Below are positions 1 to 9,820 of a stretch of DNA of 20,969 bases, piece by piece (the stretch's first letter is position 1; each line of letters opens with the position of its first letter). The DNA lies in contig DF237396.1 of assembly GCA_000708835.1 (NCBI GenBank), positions 1 through 20,969 on the forward strand, given 5' to 3'. The DNA comes from Klebsormidium nitens (lineage: Eukaryota > Streptophyta > Klebsormidiophyceae > Klebsormidiales > Klebsormidiaceae). Position numbers and translations under genes: made by a program. The notes under the pieces were generated by a model. The model made no database searches and was not told the origin of the DNA. It saw nothing but the letters and a program-made list of their open reading frames with translations.

Positions 1-420
1 TACCGTCCACTAGGGCAACAGGGCAACTTAGGGGTACCCGAGTGTACTCGTACAAAACCCCCCGGGACCCCCCAAAATTTTTTTTTTTCTTATTTTTGTA
101 TTTTTCTTTGGGTCGATTGACACCTCCTTCCGAAGTTTCGGGTCAAAGGGTTCGCTTTTGGGTGTTGTTGCCACGCGTTTTCATAGAGTGTTAAAGAAAG
201 GCAACAAAAGGCAACACCCGCCGACAAAGGGTTAAAGACAATGTGGCGCAACGCTTCAATTCTGAAGCTGGAGTGTGACAGTTCTCAATGGGTATGAGCT
301 GGCGCATTCAATCACGTCTCTGATTGAGCAAACTCAGGGTCGTACGCCTGTGGAGAGTTGAGCTGAATTGAACACTGAAGCAGCACACCGACGATCACCA
401 ACAGGTTGCTGCAAAGCATC
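1..420 (+). promoter_or_regulatory. Upstream region and likely 5' UTR of the MYND-finger gene
   Basis: No coding segment is visible here. The stretch contains a C-run followed by a long T-rich tract (about 75-115) and two pairs of closely spaced GGCAAC words (13-27 and 200-215, the second pair repeating at a 10-bp period). The first ATG of the downstream gene (421) has A at -3 and G at +4, so this region should hold its promoter and 5' leader. No TATA box or initiator could be fixed. Role inferred from position only. Confidence 0.4.
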
Positions 421-3400
421 ATGGCGTCTCGAAGTTCTGGGGGAGTAAGCGACCCGTCAATATCCCTGGAAGAGATCGATGCAGCGCTGCGAGCAGAGTA
501 TGGGCAGTTCTCGCCTTACCAGGGAGTGGACGTGCTTCTGTTGGACCCAAAGAAGAAGTTGCAGCTCTTTGCCGCGACTAGTTACCTGGAGAACAAACTG
601 GAGAACGCGTCCCCCAAAGAGGTCCAAAGAATGGTGGACAGCGGACTCTTCAAGGGCCTCTGCTCGATGATGGCAATCGCTCCGGATGAATCGGAGGAGG
701 CGGACGCAGTCATGACGGTGTGCACGGACCGCTTGACTGCGTTCGTGGAGGCTTTGCCGGAGTTGTCAGCAAAAGCATGGTCATACGGAGCGGTTCGTCC
801 CATCACCGCCGTGCTTCTGCGGAAGTGGGACTTGAGCAAAGTCGACTTCCTGTCAAACGATGCCCTTAAGGCCTCCATTCTCTTTCTGGAAGCGAATGGC
901 CAACCATGTCACGAGCATCTGTTCGGCCAGGGCGACGTCGAGTCCCCGCCAAGTGAAGCCAAGAAAACAGCAGGGAAGCTCTACCGATGGTTGCTGAAGA
1001 AAGGAGCGATCGACGCAGTGGTGAGGATATGGTCTGCGCTCCCAAACTATGGGGAGGAGTATGAAGAATCGACAAACTACGAGGAGTTGGCGTCGTCGTG
1101 TGCATCGGTGCTGTGGTATGCCAATCTGGTGCACAGGAAGGAGATGGTCATGGCGTCGAAAGCAGGTTTGAATTAACTCCCCCCTGCCTTGTAAGCATAT
1201 CCTGATCCCTGCTGTAACCAGGCGTGTTTTTTACAGTGTGACCACGCTATGCCAAACCTTGACCAGTTACGCAGTCTTTGACCAGATTCCAATTCGTTGT
1301 ATCCAGGAAGGAATCAACCTCTAACGAAACCTAGCTGCAAAATCGTGAAGCACTGACCTGATTTCCGATCAGGCTGCCACTATTCGAAAAGCTGCCAGGT
1401 GAAAACTAACAAAATGTCAGAGATCAGAGTTCGTCAACAAAGGGGGTTGTCCTCCCATATGGATCTCGGGATGCTTCTTCGTTTTCAGAGTTGTATCTTT
1501 GATACGGATGAAGACATAGATAATAGAGTATAAATTCCAGAGTAAAAGTGATGGAAAGGTTGCAGGATGAATCGTCGTCTCCGCAAACCTTCCCATCGGC
1601 CAATCATGATGCAAGCTCTTGCTTATCTCATTTGTCGCTTGTGCGCAGAGCTTTTGAAGCCCATCTTGCACTTTCTTCTTGTGGAGCAAAGCGCTCCGAA
1701 GCAGATGAGGCAGGTGGCGGTGGCCCTGCTCTACAACTTGTGGCTGAATGACACGTAAGGTCACCTTCCGGATTATCGTCCCGTTCAATATCTGGTTTAT
1801 GTGAACAGAAAGGTGGACATCTAGGCAGCCGTACTTGGATAACTACGTTTATGCAATGGAGAGAATGCTCGATTAGGTTGATCATTGATCACAAATTTCT
1901 CTGTGAAGCAAAAGGCTCTCGGATTACGAACCTATGGAGGTTTGAGCTCCACAAGTAGGCGGAATTTGCAAAGAAGTTGTTGAGATTGAGTAGGTAGCTT
2001 TCTAAGGTGAAACGTTATTTAACGTTCTTTGTAGCCGTTGTCTTACCCCTGTGTCTGCCAAGCCGTAAACTTTTGGCAGCCTTGAGAAGTGAGAAAAAGA
2101 GAAGAAAAGCATGGTCTTGATTCATAACGATTCTCAGTGACTTCTATACGTCTAGGCCAGCAATTGTTCATTTTTGAAAGAAGATCTGGCGAGAGCCGCG
2201 CCCGGCACACATGGTTTCCGGAAAAGCAACCGACGCTTACAGTCTTCTAAGCTTCTTTCTGTCCTTGCTTTTCCTACCGCTATCAATTCCAAGGTCAATG
2301 TATCCAAGCTGTTGAACGCCCCATGTGTCTTTATTATCAAAGAGGTAACCACATTCCGCAACTCTCCGCGACCAATCATTGAAAGTTATCCGATCCCTGG
2401 CTTGCAGAAACCAATACTTCAAGCTTCCGGACGCTGCCAAGGTCCGCAAGCAGATTGCACGACATCCGGACGTCCTACAGCTGCTGTCTCTCCTTAGGGA
2501 GTATGCCGAAGATGCGGACAAAGAACCTTCTCTGACCAACCACCCAGTGAGTGTACCTCTTTGCTCCCAGATTGTGCACACAGATTGAACGCCGCCAGTT
2601 TGTGATCCAATCTGGTGCTTCTTAACGGCTCTGGAGACTTTGGGTGGACAAAATTCTTGGGAAGTGTTTGTCTGGCATTCTTGCATCCACTTCGGCCCAC
2701 TGCTTTATTCATGGTCGAAGTTTGCTTTGTGGTGCCTTGCTTGAGGTGCTCATTCAGTCCTGCGACAGAACAAGGGAACAGCAGCATCCTGCGCTCGGAG
2801 CATCTTTGCAGGCGAAGATCACCATTTTCTCAGTGACAATCTGTTGAGTTGACTCTCAGAATGCTCTTTCGGTAACGATTTTTTCCTCCGAGATGTGTCG
2901 AACTTCTCTCGTAATAATATTTGATAAAACAGCTCTTGGGAGAGTTCCGCAAAGAGTGTGCTTCGTGGACCTAAGCGCTTCTGACCACCGCACCATTTCT
3001 CGAGAACAAGCGCTGGGGAATGACGTAAGTCTTCTCGTGACTGATCAGCGCTTGCATCTTTGCTGCAGCTCCTTCAGAGCAGCTTCATCGGCCTCATGCG
3101 TCTCCTCGCAAGCAATTCGTCAGTTCCTCTACCCCGACAAGCCTTCCATACCGCGTGCCACCTGCTGCGCACGGTTTCCGACCCTGTCGTATGGGGGTTA
3201 GGCTCTAACCTGGTTTCGAACCTCTGCATTGAGGGGAAGTTATCAACCAGCGACCTTCTGGCACATGCCTTTCCCGGGCTCCTCCGGGCGTTTGCCGCTG
3301 AGGTGGCGCGACGATATCCTGCCACGCGTGCCATCTCCGATCCGGACATGGACCTGCTCATCCAGATGATTGACTATCTGCTACGCGCTTACGGGCGGGC

Positions 3401-4184
3401 GTACCAGAAGGTGGCGGCTCTCCGAGGGGAGTCGTTCGGGATCGATCCTTCGTCCGCCGGAGGCGTATTGAGCTTGGACGATTTGCCGAAGTTGACCCGG
3501 CAGATGATACAAACCCGCGCCGCCGCGGCCGTCGCGGCGCTCTCGCAGTCGGTGTACTACGTGAAGAGCAACACGTTTGTCCGCATGCTTGCCGAGTCGG
3601 TTGTGAGGGACCGTACGCTATTCAAAGCGCTCTTGGAGCAGATGATTCCCGCGCTAATACTGAGCATAGCCGAGCAGAGCGCGGGGGACAAACACCGGGG
3701 GAGCCAGAGCTTTGTGCTTGTGCGGCTTCTGTCGCAGCTGGACGAACGGGACGGCAGCATCCGTTTCGAGACGTTTCAAACCGCTGGCCCACACCAACCC
3801 GAGGTTGGGGTGTTGGATCGGGCAGCGTCTCGTGTAAGATACGAGTATGCAAATAACAAGGTATGTATAAATGAGGCTCTTCTGAAGGGTACAGGAAATA
3901 TGCTGCTGGAGTTCCTCGCAGACTTTCATGTGACCGGTTCGTTAAGGTCTGACGCGGTTCAGCTCCCGAAGGAGCGGGAAACAGCGCCGAGTGCGACGGG
4001 GCCCACATGCTACTTATGTGGGAAACAGTCTGACGCGTTGAAGAGGTGCGGTCGGTGTCGAGTGGCGGAGTACTGCGGTGCGCATTGTCAAACGACAGAT
4101 TGGCCGACGCACAAGGTAGTGTGCAAGTCGAAAGGTATGGGAAAGAAGGGGGCGGACACAGTCAAAAGGACAGGCGTCAAATAG
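421..4184 (+). CDS. MYND-type zinc finger protein with long alpha-helical N-terminal region (six exons)
   Basis: Proposed exons: 421-1165, 1649-1754, 2408-2546, 2758-2842, 2933-3024, 3069-4184. Together they keep one frame and give 760 residues. The C-terminus carries a complete MYND finger: C703, C706, C716, C719, C725, C729, H737 and C741 (C-x2-C-x9-C-x2-C-x5-C-x3-C-x7-H-x3-C). MYND fingers bind proline-containing peptides in partner proteins, so a protein-interaction role is likely. The rest is leucine-rich and helical, of ARM/HEAT character, with no catalytic motif seen. A short basic tail (GMGKKGADTVKR) follows the finger. The ATG at 421 has a good context. Exons 1, 3 and 6 are well supported. 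Exon 2 could start earlier at 1614 in the same frame. Exon 4 could start at 2662 instead of 2758, and its donor (ATCT|GTTGAG) is weak, chosen because it keeps the frame into exon 5. The molecular partner and pathway are not recognisable. Confidence 0.75.
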
Positions 4185-5087
4185 CAGGTTCATACTTGTG
4201 ACATAGAAGCCACTGGCCCATGTGGCTAGTACGGCGTGTTTGAAGTGAATCAGTGTACATAACGGACAGTCATAATCATGCAGGGATTGACATTTGACCG
4301 TATGCTATATTTCTACCTCTACAATGTACTTCGTGTCCGCTGCAGCTCCCAAGTTTCAAAGAGAATTGTACTGCAATTTTGAAGTAATTGCATGAAATGA
4401 CCGCGCGGCCTGTACTTCGACTTAATCATTCAGATGTTCCGAATGGTTCAGCGCATGATGCTGGCCATGGGCGGCGAACTTAGCATTCAATTCACGCGGG
4501 CCAGCTGATCGAGCACTGCATGCCGGCGCATGTGCATGGTTAACTTGGACTTAAATTGATCGATCATGATTGAATCCGGTGCGATCGTACCTACTATACG
4601 GTATATACCAGTGATCGCGGGCAGCTCTGTAGCCGGTCTGCTTCAATCGTGGCAGTCGGACGGTTGGAACGTGCACCGTCGGTACCATGGCGGCTGCGCG
4701 GCCGCGCGGCCGCGCCAATGTGTCCACCTATCAGTGTACTACTCGAGCACATTCAACTTTGCCGCCGCATTTGATGACCATATGCAACCTGAAGAACCAT
4801 GCCGCCTATAGCCTGGCCTCAACTCATTCCAAATCTTTGGCTTGCGCAGGCAGGCTAGCTGCAGCCGAGCAGTTCGCAATGCCAGGACCGCAATTGCGCA
4901 ACATTTGTGCTGACTAGGAGCAAACTTACGGCGTCCACCAATCAGGCCGTAATGTACCAGGCTCCATCGTGCAGTGCTGAAAGACTCATCGTACGTGCGC
5001 CAGGGTCACAGAACATGAAGCTGTCCGACCGTCGGGTACATGTGTACAACCAGCTGAGTCATGCCATTCTTATCTTCAGGCACAGCC
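4185..5087. other. Convergent intergenic region (tail to tail)
   Basis: This 903-bp stretch lies between the stop codons of the MYND gene (plus) and the NADH kinase gene (minus), so it must hold both 3' UTRs and polyadenylation sites. No open frame in it looks coding. It contains GGTATATACC near 4600 and a long GC palindrome (separate entry). Nothing else could be supported. Confidence 0.5.
4696..4715. repeat. Perfect 20-bp GC palindrome
   Basis: The sequence GCGCGGCCGCGCGGCCGCGC equals its own reverse complement over all 20 bases and contains two overlapping-spaced GCGGCCGC words. It sits in the middle of the convergent intergenic region, within otherwise mixed-composition DNA. It could extrude as a cruciform or act as a CpG-methylation-prone site. 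Function unknown. Confidence 0.85.
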
Positions 5088-8000
5088 TCAAGTCCGTGCG
5101 TTATCCTTCGGCCGGAACCACTGCAGCTGCGGCGCACCATTTGAAAACGTCAGCTCTTCCCCGAGCTTCAGATCTACCTGCAAATGGGACCCGTCTATAT
5201 ACGCCTTCCCCTGCCGTGTGCCCCATCGAACCTTCAGACTGTCCCCGTCGAGTATCGACCCGTGCATAAGGCCCCGTTGGGAACTGTGCGGTTCGATTGG
5301 TTCCCTGATCTGGTATTGAAGCGCGGTGGCGAGGGGGTGCATTACAAAGCCCCCGGCGGATTTCATGGCGCCCGTCGAACCGATGGCAGTGCAGACGCGC
5401 AGGCCGCTGGATCGACAATAAACCGTGGGGCTAGCAGAGGAGGTCGAGCAGGAGGGAGCGCCTTCGACCCTGCGAAACAAGACAGTCAGGTCTCTTGTTA
5501 AAAGGACGAAACCACCTTGTAGAATGTTTCCAACGGATCAGATTAGCTGGTTCTGAACGGTCGTCAAGCTTTCCTGCTTGTGCGTACAAATTGAATCCCC
5601 GAGGTATGAGTCTGTGACGAAAGCTCCTGAACACAACGATCAAGGCAATAAGAAACTTTCCGCATTTAAGTAAATTTCGTCCAAATGCTTCATGGGAGAA
5701 GAGCGGTCTGATGAATCTATCCTTCAGCTTTGGACTACGTGTTTGTTTGAGGGGGTAGAAAGTACCGACTGCAACGCTTAGTGACAGGGTATAACCACGA
5801 GCCCATCAATTAACGTCCAGTCGGCCCGCAAGGTAAACCGGTCAATCGAGAGACTGAAAAGCTGTGAGGTCCGTCACAGCCAAAACAGTTCTAAAGATGG
5901 CGTCGAGAAGGCAGCTTACGAGACCGCACCAAAATTCAGAACTTTGGGTAGCCTTGAGGCCCTCTTAAGATGAGCATTCCAGAGGCGGACGTCACAAACG
6001 AAAAAGGGGGCCCACCCTACCAGAAAGAACACCGGGTGACGGCCGCTGGGTTTGGATGCGCTGCGAGGACGTCATTCAGAGCAGGGATCGGAAACTCGCG
6101 CCCGTCGACGCTCAGCTTGATCCGCCGGACATTCACCGGACGGTGCCGTTCTTCAAATACGTCCGTTAGGACCTGGATTAAGAGGAGTAGAAAGCGGTCT
6201 TCTCGAGAGTCCACTTTCGGACAGGGAAGTGCAATTGACTCCCGGATGAGCGAGATTAAAAGAAGGAAGTGGCGGCGAAGAAGTTTGGCTGACGTCCCTG
6301 CCGCACCGAAGTGCCGCTCAGTACGTCACGATTTCAACCGATCCGAATTCAGATACCAAGGGGTCCTTATGCAAAGACTTTATCGTTAAATCAGAAGCAG
6401 GATTGGACGTACCTCCTCCAGAGACGACGCTGTTGCCGCGCAGAGGTGGCCTGTACTGCGGCTGGCATCGTACTCGCCCAGGTTCGCATCTACCTGGGTC
6501 AAGGGGCGCGCATCAGATACACTGAAAGCCTGAAATGCCAAAAGTACTAAACCCTAAAATCCTCAAAACACTCCAAGAAAATCAGTTATCAAACCACTTG
6601 TAACTCTACTTGCCACTAAGAGCAGCTCTCGCTAAAACACACTTCTAACTAATCTGCGGCGGCAGATTAGTTAGAAGTCGTGGTAAGGTTGTCACCCCTC
6701 GTCTTATGAGGGCTAACCTGTCTCAGATCTGCTGTTACTTGAAGCGAAAGTTATCGGCGTCTAATCACTGCTGCTAGGGTTCCGCACTGCACCGGCTGGA
6801 CGTGGCAAGGCGAGCTATCGACTCAGGCTAGAACATGTTAATTGACGTGTAGTCATTCGAGATCCTCGACATAGAAGTAACCTAAATGACATTGATCGGC
6901 TTTGGACAGAGTTTTGTGACTATTCAGCGTACGGTGCTGATTGTCACGGCTTGAGTTTTTCGAACATCGATATGACCTACTGAGTACGCAAATGAACCTG
7001 ATAGCGTCACTTCATGAGAGTTGCCGAAGCAACCTCGCGAAACAGAAAGCGACGCATGCATGCCTCCCTAAGTCGTCCATGTTCGTGCAAGAACAACAGT
7101 CAATGAAGGGATGAACGAAGCAAGCGTGTTTCCGTTTCAAATAGGTGCTGCCGCTTATCTTGCCTCATTGAAGCAGGATGCAAGTCAGAAGGACACAACG
7201 ATGACAGGTCGACTGGTGTCTATTCGAAAACCAAAACGCGCTGTCGTATTCGCATGTATGCGCGAGGTTGAATTGTCTATTCGGCAGAAATTTCAAATTG
7301 TCGAAGTTCTATTCCATGTTGCTTAGCCTAGTCGAGCTTAACCCAGAGGGGGTCTTTGTTGGATCAGTGCTTGAGACCCCTCGTCTATGAATATAGAGGC
7401 CCCATTCTACCCTCTGTACCGACATAATTGTATCCACGCTTGAAATTGACCGGAAGCCCAAGTTGCTGCCGTCGACACAGGAGTTAAAACGGAAGCAGGT
7501 GGTAGAATGGCCACTCCAAGTCCACCTTTTCCCTTTTTGGACATGTAACACATACGGCGTCAAAAGAACCAACCAGGGAACATATCACCTATCTGCTATA
7601 AAACAACAGGGAATGATACGGGTTCCTCAGACCTTACCTGTCTTGGAACGTGTGGTCGCTATTGACGCCCAATACGGGTATCCCTCGTCCAAATGGTAAG
7701 ACGCTTTCAAAGCTTTGAATTCCTGAAACCCATGAATCCCAGAAGTGAAAACCCGAAACCCCGGAAACTTCGAAAACCTCACCTCCTCTTGGCTTGTGGG
7801 GTCGCTATTGACCCCCAGGACGGGTATCCGCTCGTCCAAGTGGTGGGATGTCTCCAAAAGCGTGCCATCCCCTCCGATGGTAAGAACCAAGTCCACATCT
7901 TCGATCTGCATGTACAAAGCTATCCCTGTTGGCTCAAGCTTTTAAGAGGGTCTCGCATATCTGGAAATTGAGCTGGCAGAAGATCGAAACAAACTGCAAG

Positions 8001-9070
8001 GTTGGCCAGAGAAAGAGCAGGGACGGCTACAGGAACAACGAGCGTGACTTGAGGAATCAGCAGATCCTTCCGCCAGCAAAGCTTGGATGTATTCACAGGG
8101 TTTTATTTAGAATAGGAGGACGTTTTTTGACGATGAGATACACACTTTACTATGAGACATTGCATTCTGGAGAAGGGCCTCCTGTCATTACGAGACCGTT
8201 GAGTTTGATTGATCTTCAAACCTCTACCCTGCCTAAGCCTTTTAAGAAAGACAAGAAAAGATGCAACAGGCTCAGCCCTGACTTCATGCAGCGCTCTCCG
8301 TTGTTGTGTTGATCGGTCTTTTCGTACTGAGGCTGACCTGCTGTGAGGTAACCAATTAAATACTCTAGCTTTGTATGCTTTTGCAGGCACCATACAGGAT
8401 TTCAACCCGTGCAGCCAGATCCCAAACTAGACAGGGGCCAAATCTCGGACGGAGACCTCACCTTTTCAGGCAGGCAGTCTCTCTGCACAATGTCGTATGG
8501 TACCTTCCACTTTGTCAGCAGCGCCTCACACTCTTGCAGCGTCTTCTGGTGAACAGTGTGGCGGTCTAAGAGGTTGTGAACCACCTATGGAGATCCAGTC
8601 AGGACACATACTTGAGTAAGGTTGCCTTGGGCTTAACTTTCAATTACGATGATGACTGAAGAGCTACCAAAAACATGAGAAGTTAGAATCATTACAGTCC
8701 GGGCGAATCTACTAATGACCACTGTGACGACTGAAGATGCCCACATTGGTGGTGGCGACTTCGCAGAAGAGCTAGACTTCTTTCCTCCCCTGTTCTAAAC
8801 TACAGATTCTGCCACCTCGATCTTTCTTCGTTAGGGACATGAGCTGATTTTGATGGCCGCGCTCAACAAAAGGCTGCTGTCAACCTCTCTGGGCGATGCA
8901 TCAATTACTATTGGTGTCAGACCGTAGAGCAAAGTTTCTTCAGTTGCTGCGCCTACCTGACTCTTCTCCTGCAGGAGCGCCTTAAGGTGCGCGTCGCCGT
9001 GCATCCCAACATACACCTCATAGGCGCTCCGCTTGGCAACCACAAGTAGCCTGCGAAAAGCTGCCGCCAT
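5088..9070 (-). CDS. NADK3: NAD(H) kinase, plant NADK3 type (six exons)
   Basis: The enzyme phosphorylates NADH/NAD+ with ATP to make NADPH/NADP+. Exons on the minus strand: 9070-8957, 8584-8462, 7905-7783, 6493-6413, 6172-6021, 5469-5088. They sum to 975 bases (324 residues plus stop) with every splice phase matching (four phase-0 introns, then TG|G). The diagnostic motifs are in order: the nucleotide-binding GGDGT (residues 90-94) followed by VPVLGVNSDP-like RIPVLGVNSDPT (to 116), ASRSTGHLCAAT (130-141), ALND (178-181), and CRSSGLRVCTAIGST (216-230), followed by AGGFVM and the beta-rich C-terminal part. These match the plant NADK3/NADH-kinase subfamily as remembered (Arabidopsis protein about 317 aa), not the longer NADK1/NADK2. 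The ATG at 9070 is the first in frame. The C-terminus ends ART, not a standard peroxisomal signal. It lies divergent from the F-box gene and convergent with the MYND gene. Confidence 0.93.
6641..6678. repeat. Perfect 17-bp inverted repeat with 4-nt loop (intron 3 of NADK3)
   Basis: The arm at 6641-6657 (ACTTCTAACTAATCTGC) is exactly repeated in reverse complement at 6662-6678, with GGCG between. A further CAC/GTG pairing is possible after one unpaired base. It lies about 150 bases upstream of the intron's 3' end on the minus strand. It could be the remains of a small fold-back element or an RNA hairpin in the NADK3 pre-mRNA. No target-site duplication was established. Confidence 0.85.
7638..7704 (-). 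pseudogene. Decayed tandem copy of NADK3 exon 3 (3' part)
   Basis: On the minus strand this stretch repeats the second half of NADK3 exon 3: CATTTGGACGAG, GATACCCGT, GTCAATAGCGACC and a terminal donor-like CAG|GTAAGG all line up with 7843-7783. One base is missing relative to the true exon (GAGCGGATA becomes GAGGGATA), which shifts the frame, and several substitutions follow. It sits about 80 bases downstream of the real exon inside intron 3. It most likely is a failed exon duplication. The intact donor leaves open that it is sometimes spliced in, which would truncate the protein. Confidence 0.8.
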
Positions 9071-9820
9071 TGGTGACAACCGCAGATAGGCAACTTTTGT
9101 TGCTTGCTTGCTTGTTTGTGGTTGCACCACTAGAATAGGTTCGCTTGGCCAGCAGATGGAGCAAGGCTGCTATTTATGGACACTTGTCTACAGCAGCAAC
9201 TTGAAGTTGAAGGGCTTTCCTGTTCTCTGACCAGTCTTCGTTCTCATGCAGGGAATGGAAGCAGCGCTGCCCAGCAATGTCAGCAATATTGCGCCAACAA
9301 TTGGAGAAATGCTGGAAATTTTATAATCTCCACAGAGCACAGGCTACTGTATTACTGTACCAAGGTTTTTGTCAAGAACCCGGCTCTATGATAGGATGAA
9401 ATAATCTTACGGTGGCTGCAGTTCTGGATTATCAAGGACAATACCGTACTGCTACGTAATTTCGGCAAAAAATAAATAATTATGTGCCCTGCCGAATTTC
9501 GCTGGAAAATATTTTGGAGCGTTAATGGTCGATAACGGTATTTTTTAGCTGGTAACACTAGGTCTGCCGAAAAGATAGACAGTTTCATAATTAACTTTTT
9601 GGCGTCGAAGGTGCCGAAATCAAATAGCAGTACGGTATCCCTGGTTAGAAAACCGGGCTTGCCTTCAACCAATCAGCAATGCTGTAAATGAAAACAAGGC
9701 AAATAACGGAGCTGTTCAGCTCAAACTCATCTGCTCTTCCCCGAAGCGCTGTCACTGAGCTAGGCGCCTCGTCCTTTCAAGAGGAGCCAGGGCAGGTGCA
9801 TGCAGGTGCAGATTCCAAGG
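9071..9820. promoter_or_regulatory. Shared head-to-head upstream region of NADK3 and the F-box gene
   Basis: The first in-frame ATG of NADK3 (9070, minus) and the preferred ATG of the F-box gene (9821, plus) lie 750 bp apart, so both 5' leaders and promoters must fit here, possibly as a bidirectional promoter. The middle is AT-rich and holds a fold-back repeat (separate entry). No coding segment or clear TATA box was identified. Untranslated first exons further away cannot be excluded. Confidence 0.5.
9442..9637. mobile_element. Putative 196-bp fold-back (MITE-like) element
   Basis: The ends are inverted repeats of 25 bp (9442-9466 and 9613-9637), both reading inward from TACCGTACTGCTA to TTCGGC and differing at three positions. 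Pairing continues weakly inward, with a run of A residues followed by TAATTATG on each side. Both ends begin with TA. There is no coding capacity. Size, structure and AT-rich interior suit a miniature inverted-repeat element, but no flanking target duplication beyond a possible TA is visible, so a simple hairpin of other origin is possible. Confidence 0.5.

Noticed and set aside
5184-5501. Plus-strand frame opposite the last NADK3 exon
   Set aside because: The minus-strand frame carries clear NAD kinase motifs; this is its antisense shadow.
9352-9672. 106-codon minus-strand frame in the shared promoter region
   Set aside because: It coincides with the fold-back repeat, has no recognisable protein features and lies between two gene starts.
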